Positions 16,030-23,308 of a DNA stretch of 64,000 nucleotides are shown one piece after another (the first letter of the stretch is position 1; every line of letters starts with the position of its first letter). The stretch lies in NCBI RefSeq assembly GCF_028682455.1, contig NZ_JANHLD010000001.1:868001-932000 (forward strand). Reading direction: 5' to 3'. The DNA comes from Pseudomonas putida (GTDB lineage Bacteria > Pseudomonadota > Gammaproteobacteria > Pseudomonadales > Pseudomonadaceae). The notes beneath the pieces were generated by a model that saw only the letters and a program-made list of their open reading frames with translations, did no database searches and was not told the DNA's origin. A program made the translations under genes and the position numbers.

Positions 16030-16803
16030 ATGAAGGTGGCAGGGAGCACACAGGCCAGTCGTCGCAGCATGCTCCGGCGCGGGCTGGCCTTGGCGGTCGC
16101 GGTGCCGGGCAGCTGGTTGCTGGCCCGGCACTTGCCGTTGGCTGCATGGAGTGCCGACCTGCGCACGGCGGTTGGCGAGCGGCGCGGGGTGCGCCTGGAG
16201 GATGGCAGCGTGCTGCAGTTGAACACCGCAACGGCGGTCAACCTGAACCTGGCGCAGCATTGCGTAAGGCTGATCGAGGGCGAGATCGCCCTGAACGTCA
16301 ACCACGCGCGCCCCTTGCATGTCGATTTCGGGGTGGCCCGGGTCACCGTGGGCCAGGCGCAGGTCGCCGTGCGTTGCGATGACAGGATGTGCCGGCTTTC
16401 GGTGCTGTATGGCTCGGTACAGGTGCAGGTCAGACAGGAGATGCCACTGGCGCTGCATTACGGCGACCAGTTGACGGTATTTGCCGATGGCAGTGGCGCC
16501 ATGGGGCGGCTCGATCCGCATGCACCGGACTGGCGTGACGGTGTGCTGAGTGTCGAGAATCAGCCGTTGGGCGATTTTCTGCGTGAGGTTTCACGCTATC
16601 GGCCAGGCGCGCTGCATTGGGAGCCGGAGCTGGAATCTCATAGGGTCAGCGGTACGTTCCAGCTGCATGACACCGATTCCATACTTGATCGCCTGGCCGT
16701 CAGTCTGCCGCTGACGGTGCTGGCGCGCAGCCGTTACTGGGTCACCCTGGTATCGCGGGGCAAGCCCGCTCCTATCGGCAGGAGCGGGCTTGCCCCGCGA
16801 TAG
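16030..16803 (+). CDS. FecR-like protein lacking the cytoplasmic sigma-regulating domain
   Basis: The 257-residue product begins at the segment that normally follows the cytoplasmic DUF4880 domain of FecR: a basic RRSMLRRG stretch and the membrane helix LALAVAVPGSWLLA. It continues through the FecR barrel (VGERRGVRLEDGSVLQLNT, VRLIEGEIALNV) and the C-terminal signalling domain (LSVENQPLGDFLREVSRY, VSGTFQLHDTDSILDRL). Standard FecR is ~320 residues; about 85 N-terminal residues are missing, and the 90-base upstream gap cannot encode them. No sigma factor or receptor is adjacent. AGGGG six bases before 16030 supports the start. The last 16 residues (from SRGKPAPIG) are encoded by a REP palindrome. 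Confidence 0.75.
   Translation: MKVAGSTQASRRSMLRRGLALAVAVPGSWLLARHLPLAAWSADLRTAVGERRGVRLEDGSVLQLNTATAVNLNLAQHCVRLIEGEIALNVNHARPLHVDFGVARVTVGQAQVAVRCDDRMCRLSVLYGSVQVQVRQEMPLALHYGDQLTVFADGSGAMGRLDPHAPDWRDGVLSVENQPLGDFLREVSRYRPGALHWEPELESHRVSGTFQLHDTDSILDRLAVSLPLTVLARSRYWVTLVSRGKPAPIGRSGLAPR
16751..16802. repeat. REP palindrome pair overlapping the end of the FecR-like gene
   Basis: Two perfect 23-base arms (16751-16773 and 16780-16802) with a 6-base spacer; each arm carries the GCGGGGCAAGCCCGCTCCT core. The stop codon TAG of the FecR-like gene uses the last two bases of the right arm. It also lies 9 bases before the convergent DUF1508 stop, so it may act as a bidirectional terminator or RNA stabiliser. 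Confidence 0.9.
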
Positions 16804-16810
16804 GGCGCGC

Positions 16811-17143
16811 TCAGGTGTTGTCCTTGACGGTTTTGCTGCTGCCGTTGATTTTCACCGAGGCTATGCCCGCGTCGCGTGATTGCGCGCTGGCGTACATCTG
16901 GCTGGTGCCGATCACCTGGTGATTGGCCGCCTTCAGGTTGAAGTGGAACTTGCCGTTGCTGGCCTCCTTCTTTTCATAGCGCTCGTCAGTGCCGCTATTG
17001 GCCTGGACCGAGGCAATGCCGGTCTCGGCGGAGGCCTTGGCCTTGTACAACTCACTGGTGAGGATGACTTCGCCATTCCCGGCCTTGAGAACAAAGCGGT
17101 ACTGACCGTCACTGCTGGTGCCCAACTCGAACCAACCTGCCAT
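16811..17143 (-). CDS. DUF1508 / YegP-type protein with two tandem repeats
   Basis: The 110-residue cytosolic protein consists of two ~50-residue DUF1508 units: WFELGTSSDGQYRFVLKAGN...ILTSELYKAKASAETGIASV and YEKKEASNGKFHFNLKAAN...IGTSQMYASAQSRDAGIASV. This duplicated layout is that of E. coli YegP. Function is unknown. The start at 17143 gives the canonical MAGWFEL N terminus. Confidence 0.9.
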   Translation of the reverse strand: MAGWFELGTSSDGQYRFVLKAGNGEVILTSELYKAKASAETGIASVQANSGTDERYEKKEASNGKFHFNLKAANHQVIGTSQMYASAQSRDAGIASVKINGSSKTVKDNT

Positions 17144-17250
17144 GGGAGCTCCTTGGAGTGTGTAGATCATTCAGGGGCTGCTTGCGTGCGTGCTTGCAGT
17201 GACGAGTCAGTATGGTGGGCTTTGTGGGGTTGTCCAACTGGGTGCTCGGG

Positions 17251-17637
17251 TCACGCCACGGGCGCCGCCAGCCAGCACACCTTCGAGTCGACATGCACAT
17301 GCTGTTGCCGGGCGGGCTCGAAGGGGGTGTCCAGCGTCCCCAGGGCGACACTGATCCAGTCTGCAAACCTGCCTGCTGCATCGGCCCAGAACAGGTTCGC
17401 GCCACAGCATGAACAAAAGCTGCGGCTGACCGTGGGCGAGGAATGGAACACGCGCACCAGGCCCTGTGGGTCCAGGCACGTCAGGTGGGCGACGGGCACG
17501 CTGCCATAGGACGCAAAGGCTGCGCCATGGCCCTTGCGGCACTGGCTGCAATGGCAATGGCTGACGGCCTTGATCGGCGAGTCGATGTGGTAGGTAACAG
17601 CGCCGCACAAGCAACTGCCGTGGTAGATCACATTCAT
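17251..17637 (-). CDS. GFA-family (Gfa-like, CENP-V fold) zinc protein
   Basis: The 128-residue protein carries the cysteine pattern of the glutathione-dependent formaldehyde-activating enzyme-like family: GSCLCGAVTYH, CHCSQCRKGHGAAF and FCSCCGANLFW. These ligands bind structural and catalytic zinc. Most members are not true formaldehyde enzymes and have no assigned reaction. Monocistronic. The start at 17637 (MNVIYHGSC) matches the family's N terminus. Confidence 0.88.
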   Translation of the reverse strand: MNVIYHGSCLCGAVTYHIDSPIKAVSHCHCSQCRKGHGAAFASYGSVPVAHLTCLDPQGLVRVFHSSPTVSRSFCSCCGANLFWADAAGRFADWISVALGTLDTPFEPARQQHVHVDSKVCWLAAPVA

Positions 17638-17689
17638 CAATCGAGCGTCCGTGGAAAGTCCGGCGAGGATGATACACGCGCTGCGACGG

Positions 17690-18019
17690 TTACCTGCGTG
17701 CCACCGCGTGGCGAACACACTGCTCGTAGTAGGTCTGCTTGATGGCGGCAGGCTTGAGGCGCGACTGGCTGTTGTAGGTCTGCTCGGTGATGCCCATGGC
17801 GGTCATGCGCATCCAGGGCTTGGGGAACTTGCGCACCTGCAGCCGTTTGCGCGCCGAGTACAGGGTCACCCCGGAAAGCTTCGATTGTTGCGCGCCGGCA
17901 GCTATATCCGACCCCCAGCTACACACGTAGCGATCATTCTGGCCCAGTGCCTTGGCGTGGGCGCCAAGGGAGAGTGTGGCGAGAAAAACGGTTGCAAGGG
18001 TCAATCCATAAGCCCGCAT
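17690..18019 (-). CDS. exported hypothetical protein
   Basis: The 109-residue protein has a clear signal peptide (MRAYGLTLATVFLATLSLGAHA). The mature part is basic, with two cysteines (YVCSWGS near the start and YYEQCVRH near the end) that may form a disulfide. I recognise no domain. Codon use resembles its neighbours. It is divergent from the TAXI-TRAP operon. Confidence 0.7.
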   Translation of the reverse strand: MRAYGLTLATVFLATLSLGAHAKALGQNDRYVCSWGSDIAAGAQQSKLSGVTLYSARKRLQVRKFPKPWMRMTAMGITEQTYNSQSRLKPAAIKQTYYEQCVRHAVARR

Positions 18020-18126
18020 GATGCCTACCTAAGCTATTGAAAGGAAAGTGAGTTTGCCAATGTGACGGAGGGCAGGGGGCCAGCAGGGCAGACAATCTTG
18101 ACGTTTTTTTCAGAGCTTTCCGAAGG

Positions 18127-18153
18127 AGGTATCAAGTAGGCGATACCTATAAT
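18127..18153 (+). promoter_or_regulatory. promoter with overlapping operator upstream of the TRAP operon
   Basis: A perfect -10 hexamer TATAAT lies at 18148-18153. Immediately before it is an inverted repeat AGGTATC (18127-18133) / GATACCT (18142-18148) with an 8-base spacer, occupying the -10/-35 spacer. No good -35 is visible, as expected of an activated or tightly repressed promoter. The translation start is 40 bases downstream. Confidence 0.5.
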
Positions 18154-18192
18154 CCGGGGTTCGAAAAACAAAATCATCGTGGAGTCAACCCT

Positions 18193-19146
18193 ATGCGACC
18201 AAGCATGCGCCTGGGCCTTTTTGCTGCCGCGGCGGCCCTCACCGCCAGCACTGCGGCATTCGCCGCTCCCACCTTCATCAATATCCTCACCGGCGGAACC
18301 AGCGGGGTGTACTACCCCATTGGCGTAGGCCTTTCGCAGGCCTACAGCGCGGGTATCGAGGGTTCCAGGACGTCAGTGCAGGCAACCAAGGCGTCGGTTG
18401 AAAACCTCAACCTGCTGCAAGCCGGCCGTGGCGAACTGGCACTGGCCCTGGCCGATTCGGTGGCCGACGCCTGGAATGGCGAGGAGGAAGCGGGCTTCAA
18501 GACGCCGCTGAAAAAACTCCGGGCGATCGCCAGTACCTACCCCAACTACATCCAGGTGGTTGCCAGCGAAGAGTCCGGCATCAAGACCCTGGCCGACCTC
18601 AAGGGCAAGCGCATTTCGGTAGGCGCGCCCAAGTCGGGTACCGAGCTCAACGCCCGGGCGATCTTCAAGGCTGCCGGCCTCTCCTATGACGACATGGGCA
18701 AGGTCGAGTACCTGCCCTACGCCGAGTCGGTCGAGTTGATCAAGAACCGCCAGCTCGATGCCACCTTGCAGTCGGCCGGCCTGGGTATGGCGGCTATTCG
18801 TGATCTGGCCTCGACCATGAAGATCCGCTTCGTGGCCATTCCTGACGATGTCGTCGCCAGCATCGGTAACCCGGCCTACCAGACTGGCATCATCCCAGCC
18901 GGCACCTACGACGGCCAGGACACGGACGTGCCGACGGCGGCGGTGGCCAACATCCTGGTCAGCCAGGAGAAAGTCTCCGACGAGCTGGCCTACCAGATGA
19001 CCAAGCTGATGTTCGACAACCTCAACCGCCTGTCCACTGCCCACTCCGTGGCCAAGGACATCGCGCTCGAGACGGCGACCCAGAACCTGCCCATTCCCCT
19101 GCACCCCGGCGCCGAGCGTTACTACAAAGAGCAAGGTGCCCTTTAA
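18193..19146 (+). CDS. TAXI-family TRAP transporter substrate-binding protein
   Basis: The 317-residue periplasmic protein has a signal peptide (to AAFA) followed by INILTGGTSGVYYPIGVGLS, the signature of TAXI binding proteins, which capture solutes such as glutamate/glutamine-like acids. It is the first gene of an operon with a fused TRAP permease and a DUF1850 protein. The ligand is not predictable from sequence. Confidence 0.93.
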   Translation: MRPSMRLGLFAAAAALTASTAAFAAPTFINILTGGTSGVYYPIGVGLSQAYSAGIEGSRTSVQATKASVENLNLLQAGRGELALALADSVADAWNGEEEAGFKTPLKKLRAIASTYPNYIQVVASEESGIKTLADLKGKRISVGAPKSGTELNARAIFKAAGLSYDDMGKVEYLPYAESVELIKNRQLDATLQSAGLGMAAIRDLASTMKIRFVAIPDDVVASIGNPAYQTGIIPAGTYDGQDTDVPTAAVANILVSQEKVSDELAYQMTKLMFDNLNRLSTAHSVAKDIALETATQNLPIPLHPGAERYYKEQGAL

Positions 19147-19228
19147 CTCCCCCCGCGTATTCGCCGGTCGGGCCTGGTATCGCCAGGCTCGACTTGTTGC
19201 GCGTTTGTGATCACCGAGGTACCGATCC

Positions 19229-21253
19229 ATGAGTGAACAACCACAGGGCCTGACGGCCGGTGTTGGCAATTGGCCCAAGGCGCTGTTTTTCGTCGCCCTG
19301 GCCTTTACCACCTTCCAGATAATCACCGCAGCCTTCCACCCGTTCTCGAGCCAGGTGCAACGTGCCGGGCACGTGGGCTTCTTGCTGATGCTGGTGTTCC
19401 TCAGCTACCCGGCCCTGGGCAAGGCGCGCCCCTACCAGCCCCTGGCCTGGTTGCTGGGGTTGCTGGGTCTGGGCACGGCGTTGTACCAGTGGTGGTTCGA
19501 AGGCGATCTGATCCAGCGATCGGGTGACCTGTCCCAGGCGGACATGGTGATCGGACTGATCCTGATCGTCATGGTCTTCGAAGCCGCACGTCGGGTTATG
19601 GGAAGTGCCTTGCCGATCATCTGCGGGCTGTTCCTGGCCTATGGCCTGTTCGGCGAATACCTGCCGGGCGAGCTGGCCCATCGCGGCTACGGCCTGGACC
19701 AGATCGTCAACCAGCTGTCCTTTGGTACAGAGGGGCTGTACGGCACGCCGACCTATGTATCGGCCAGCTACATCTTCCTGTTCATCCTGTTCGGTGCCTT
19801 CCTCGAGCAGGCCGGCATGATCAAGCTGTTCACCGACTTCTCCATGGGCCTGTTCGGTCACAAGGTGGGCGGCCCGGCCAAGGTGTCGGTGGTGTCCTCG
19901 GCACTGATGGGTACCATCACCGGCTCCGGGGTGGCCAACGTGGTCACCACCGGGCAGTTCACCATTCCGTTGATGAAGCGCTCCGGGTACAAGTCGGCCT
20001 TTGCCGGTGGCGTCGAGGCCACCGCCAGCATGGGCAGCCAGATGATGCCGCCGGTGATGGGCGCAGTGGCGTTCATCATGGCCGAGACCATCAATGTGCC
20101 GTATATCGAAGTGGCCAAGGCTGCGCTGATCCCGGCGCTGCTGTTTTTCGGCTCGGTGTTCTGGATGGTTCATCTGTCGGCCAAGCAGGCCGACCTCAAG
20201 GGCCTGCCCAAGGACCAGTGCCCGAATGCCTGGGCCGCGGTACGTGAACGCTGGTACCTGCTGATTCCCTTGTTCGTGCTCGTCTACCTGTTGTTCTCCG
20301 GCCGCACGCCCTTGTTCTCGGGCACTATCGGCCTTGCCCTGACGGCGATCGTCATTCTCGGTTCGGCACTGATTCTCAAGGTGTCCAGCAACGGCTTGCG
20401 GATAGCGTTCTGGATCGCGCTGGGTGTTCTGTGCGCCGGGTTCTTCCAGTTGGGTATCAGTGTGATCTTTGCGGTGATCGCGGCCCTGGTAGCGGTGTGC
20501 TGGTTCATCAAGGGCGGGCGCGATACCTTGCGGGTCTGCCTCAATGCGCTGGTCGAAGGTGCCCGCCATGCCGTGCCGGTGGGTATCGCCTGTGCGCTGG
20601 TGGGGGTGATCATCGGCATCGTCAGCCTCACCGGTATCGCCACCACCTTTGCCGGCTACATCCTGGCCATCGGTGAAGACAGCCTGCTGCTGTCGCTGGT
20701 GCTGACCATGCTTACCTGCCTGGTACTGGGCATGGGCATCCCGACCATCCCCAACTACATCATCACCAGCTCCATCGCCGCGCCGGCATTGATGGAACTC
20801 GGCGTTCCCCTGATCGTTTCGCACATGTTCGTGTTCTACTTCGGGATCCTCGCAGACCTCACGCCACCGGTGGCACTGGCCTGCTTCGCCGCTGCGCCGA
20901 TCGCCCGGGCGTCGGGCCTGAAGATCAGCCTGTGGGCCGTGCGTATTGCCGCTGCCGGTTTCGTGGTGCCGTTCATGGCGGTGTACGACTCGGCGCTGAT
21001 GCTGCAAGGCGACAGCGTGTGGGCGAGTGTCTACATGATAGGCAAGGCAGCCTTTGCCATCGGGCTCTGGGGCGCGGCGTCGATCGGCTATCTGGCCGGG
21101 CCGCTGGCCTGGTGGGAACGTTTGCTGGCGCTGCTCGCGGGCGGCCTGCTGATCCTGGCAGTGCCGCTTACCGATGAAGTGGGCTTTGCCCTGGGCTTGC
21201 TGCTGCTCGGCCAGCACCTGTGGCGTACCCGCAGGGTGGCGGCGCTGGCGTGA
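19229..21253 (+). CDS. fused TRAP transporter permease (DctQ-DctM fusion)
   Basis: The 674-residue inner-membrane protein joins the small Q-type subunit (first ~150 residues, four helices) to the large M-type subunit (TRAP-type DctM: GLFGHKVGGPAKVSVVSSAL, GTITGSGVANVVTTGQF, ASMGSQMMPPVMGAVAF, LGMGIPTIPNYI). This fused form is the usual partner of TAXI binding proteins. Transport is driven by the ion gradient. The stop codon overlaps the GTG start of the next gene. Confidence 0.94.
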   Translation: MSEQPQGLTAGVGNWPKALFFVALAFTTFQIITAAFHPFSSQVQRAGHVGFLLMLVFLSYPALGKARPYQPLAWLLGLLGLGTALYQWWFEGDLIQRSGDLSQADMVIGLILIVMVFEAARRVMGSALPIICGLFLAYGLFGEYLPGELAHRGYGLDQIVNQLSFGTEGLYGTPTYVSASYIFLFILFGAFLEQAGMIKLFTDFSMGLFGHKVGGPAKVSVVSSALMGTITGSGVANVVTTGQFTIPLMKRSGYKSAFAGGVEATASMGSQMMPPVMGAVAFIMAETINVPYIEVAKAALIPALLFFGSVFWMVHLSAKQADLKGLPKDQCPNAWAAVRERWYLLIPLFVLVYLLFSGRTPLFSGTIGLALTAIVILGSALILKVSSNGLRIAFWIALGVLCAGFFQLGISVIFAVIAALVAVCWFIKGGRDTLRVCLNALVEGARHAVPVGIACALVGVIIGIVSLTGIATTFAGYILAIGEDSLLLSLVLTMLTCLVLGMGIPTIPNYIITSSIAAPALMELGVPLIVSHMFVFYFGILADLTPPVALACFAAAPIARASGLKISLWAVRIAAAGFVVPFMAVYDSALMLQGDSVWASVYMIGKAAFAIGLWGAASIGYLAGPLAWWERLLALLAGGLLILAVPLTDEVGFALGLLLLGQHLWRTRRVAALA

Positions 21254-21636
21254 TCGGATTGTGCATGGGCCTGGCCGGAGTGGTGTGGAGTCAGCTGCTG
21301 CTGAGCGACTTCACCCTGGCCTGGAACCACAGCATCGAGAAGATCCGCTGGGAAGAGGATTATCGCGTCACGCCCTCGGGGTTGCTGCTGGGCGAGGCGC
21401 GTGTGAAGGGCTCCGGCGCGGGTATGGAAATCCCCGACGATGCCCGCCTGCATGACGGCAGTTGGCGCTTCCAGCGCCAGTTGCCACCCTTGCAGCCCCT
21501 GCGCCTGGGGCGTTCGCCCGAGGCCGGGGACTATCACTTGTGTATCGATGGCCGCTGCCTGGCCTTGAGCCACTGGTTGGGGCCGCCACAGGCGAGCCAG
21601 CCTGCGGTGGAGTTGTGGAGCTGCGCGTTGGGCTGA
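21250..21636 (+). CDS. DUF1850 protein of the TAXI-TRAP operon
   Basis: The 128-residue protein starts at GTG, overlapping the permease stop as GTGA. A short hydrophobic N terminus (VIGLCMGLAGVVWSQLLL) precedes a DUF1850 core with FTLAWNHSIEKIRWEEDYRV. DUF1850 proteins accompany TAXI-TRAP operons in many bacteria; function unknown, possibly a periplasmic accessory. Two cysteines near the end (YHLCIDGRCLAL) could be linked. Confidence 0.85.
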   Translation: MIGLCMGLAGVVWSQLLLSDFTLAWNHSIEKIRWEEDYRVTPSGLLLGEARVKGSGAGMEIPDDARLHDGSWRFQRQLPPLQPLRLGRSPEAGDYHLCIDGRCLALSHWLGPPQASQPAVELWSCALG

Positions 21637-21686
21637 ATGGCAGGCGCCTGCCGATTCTACGGTTGCCGGCAGACCGTTGTGTCGAT

Positions 21687-21707
21687 ACCATTCGGAACAA
21701 TTCTCAC
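21687..21707 (+). promoter_or_regulatory. candidate Fur box upstream of the FecI-like sigma gene
   Basis: The AT-rich stretch around ATTCGGAACAATTCTCAC resembles the right half (AATTCTCA) of pseudomonad Fur boxes and lies 24 bases before the sigma gene. The match to the 19-base consensus is partial. Iron control of FecI/FecR pairs by Fur is the general rule. Confidence 0.35.
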
Positions 21708-21730
21708 TTACATCCCTGCCAGGTGCGTCC

Positions 21731-22249
21731 ATGTCTGCTGCCGAGCCGACCTTCCAACGTGCGATCCATGAGCTGTACAGCGAGCACCATGGATGGTTGT
21801 TCACCTGGCTGCGACGCAAACTGCGTTGCCCGCAGAATGCCGCCGACACCGCCCAGGATACGTTCCTGCGCATCCTGGGCTCACGGGATTCGCTGGTGGG
21901 CATTCGCGAGCCGCGGGCATTCCTCAGCACCACCGCGCGCCGGTTGATCATCGACAAGGCTCGCCGCCAACATATCGAAGACGCCTACCTGCGCGAGCTG
22001 GCCCTGACCGTCGACGTGCTCGAAGGCCATCAGTCACCCGAGCAGATCCTCACCACCCTCGAAGCCCTGGAACAGATCGCCTTCGTGCTCGAAGGCCTGA
22101 CCGACAAGGTGCGCCAGGCCTTTGTCGATTATTACCTCGACGAGCTGACCCAGGTGCAGATTGCGCAGCGCCTGGCGGTGTCCGAACGCATGGTGCGCAA
22201 GTACCTGCTGCAGGCGCTGATGCACTGCAACCAGGCACTGGATGTGTGA
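21731..22249 (+). CDS. FecI-like ECF sigma factor
   Basis: The 172-residue sigma factor has region 2 (WLFTWLRRKLRCPQNAADTAQD, FLRILGSRD, FLSTTARRLIIDKARRQ) and region 4 (LTDKVRQAFVDYYLDELTQVQIAQRLAVSERMVRKYL, quoted in part). It groups with iron-starvation FecI-type sigmas. It is the first gene of a sigma/anti-sigma/receptor unit and probably directs transcription of the receptor at 23309. Start chosen at the ATG before the conserved helix. Confidence 0.93.
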   Translation: MSAAEPTFQRAIHELYSEHHGWLFTWLRRKLRCPQNAADTAQDTFLRILGSRDSLVGIREPRAFLSTTARRLIIDKARRQHIEDAYLRELALTVDVLEGHQSPEQILTTLEALEQIAFVLEGLTDKVRQAFVDYYLDELTQVQIAQRLAVSERMVRKYLLQALMHCNQALDV

Positions 22250-23229
22250 GGCCGGTGCACGCCGATGACAGCATCGAGGCCCAGGCTGCCGAGTGGGTCC
22301 TGCGCCTGAGCGAAGGTGAACTGAGCGAGCAGGAGCGCCAGGCGTTCGAGCGCTGGCGCCAGCTCGACAGCCGTCACCAGGCCACCTTCGACCGCATCGA
22401 CAGCGTGGTTGCGCAACTGCACAGCCTGCGCACGCAGCGCCGTGCCGTGCGGGCCGCATTGGAGGTCAGCGGCAAGCGCCGCAGCAAGATACCGCGCGCG
22501 CGCCATCTGCTGGGCATCGGCGTGTTGCTGGCCAGCCTGGGCCTGGCAATGCACCTGGGCGGATATCGCGTCGATGACCTGTTCGTCGACCTGCACACCG
22601 CGCCTGGCGAGTGGCAAACCCGCACGCTGGAGGACGGCTCGCGCATCACCCTGTATGGCAACAGCGCTGTCGATCTGAACTTCGACAATGGCCAGCGCCG
22701 TGTCGAGCTGCAGCGCGGACAGGTGCTGGTGGACGTTGCGCCCGATCCCGGCCGGCCGTTCGTGGTCGTGACCGACGACGGTAGTTTCACGGCCCTGGGC
22801 ACGCGCTTCGTGGTCAGCCGTGGAGACGAGCAGAGCGAGTTGAGCATGCTGCACTCCAGCGTGGCGGCACAAAGCGCGGACCACAGCCAGTCGCTGCAGG
22901 TGCGCAGCGGTGGGCGTGTGTGGGTGCGCCCTGATGCGCTTGGCCGGCTGCCGGATATCGACCCCGCCAGCTTCGAGCAGGCCTGGCAGGGGCATCAACT
23001 AGTGGTCGAGCAATGGCCGCTGCCCCAGGTGCTGGAGGCACTCGGGCGCCAGCGTCGCGGGCATGTGCAATTCGATGCCTCGGCCCTGGCCGACCTGAAG
23101 GTGTCTGCCGTGTTGCCGCTGGACGATACCGAGCGTGCGTTGCAGTTGCTGGCCCAGGCCTTGCCGATCCGCCTGCAGTCGTTCACCCCGCTGTGGACGC
23201 GCATCGAACGACTGCCTGCGGAAAAATAA
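22246..23229 (+). CDS. FecR-like anti-sigma / signal transducer
   Basis: The 327-residue protein starts at GTG overlapping the sigma stop (GTGTGA). It has the full FecR layout: cytoplasmic DUF4880 domain (QAAEWVLRLSEGELSEQER, FERWRQLDSRHQ), a membrane helix near residues 86-104 (GIGVLLASLGLAMHLGG), the FecR barrel (TRTLEDGSRITLYGNSAVDL) and a C-terminal secretin/STN-like domain. It relays occupancy of the outer-membrane receptor to the sigma factor. Its complete architecture contrasts with the truncated protein at 16030. Confidence 0.92.
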   Translation: MRPVHADDSIEAQAAEWVLRLSEGELSEQERQAFERWRQLDSRHQATFDRIDSVVAQLHSLRTQRRAVRAALEVSGKRRSKIPRARHLLGIGVLLASLGLAMHLGGYRVDDLFVDLHTAPGEWQTRTLEDGSRITLYGNSAVDLNFDNGQRRVELQRGQVLVDVAPDPGRPFVVVTDDGSFTALGTRFVVSRGDEQSELSMLHSSVAAQSADHSQSLQVRSGGRVWVRPDALGRLPDIDPASFEQAWQGHQLVVEQWPLPQVLEALGRQRRGHVQFDASALADLKVSAVLPLDDTERALQLLAQALPIRLQSFTPLWTRIERLPAEK

Positions 23230-23308
23230 TCATTCCCATCGGTTCCGCATTGTCAGCGTGGCCCGTCAAGCAAAGGGCCAACATGATTAAAACAGGAGCC
23301 GTTTCACC

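Noticed and set aside
19211..21217. 668-codon open frame opposite the TRAP permease
   Set aside because: His/Gln/Arg-rich shadow frame of a hydrophobic membrane protein gene.
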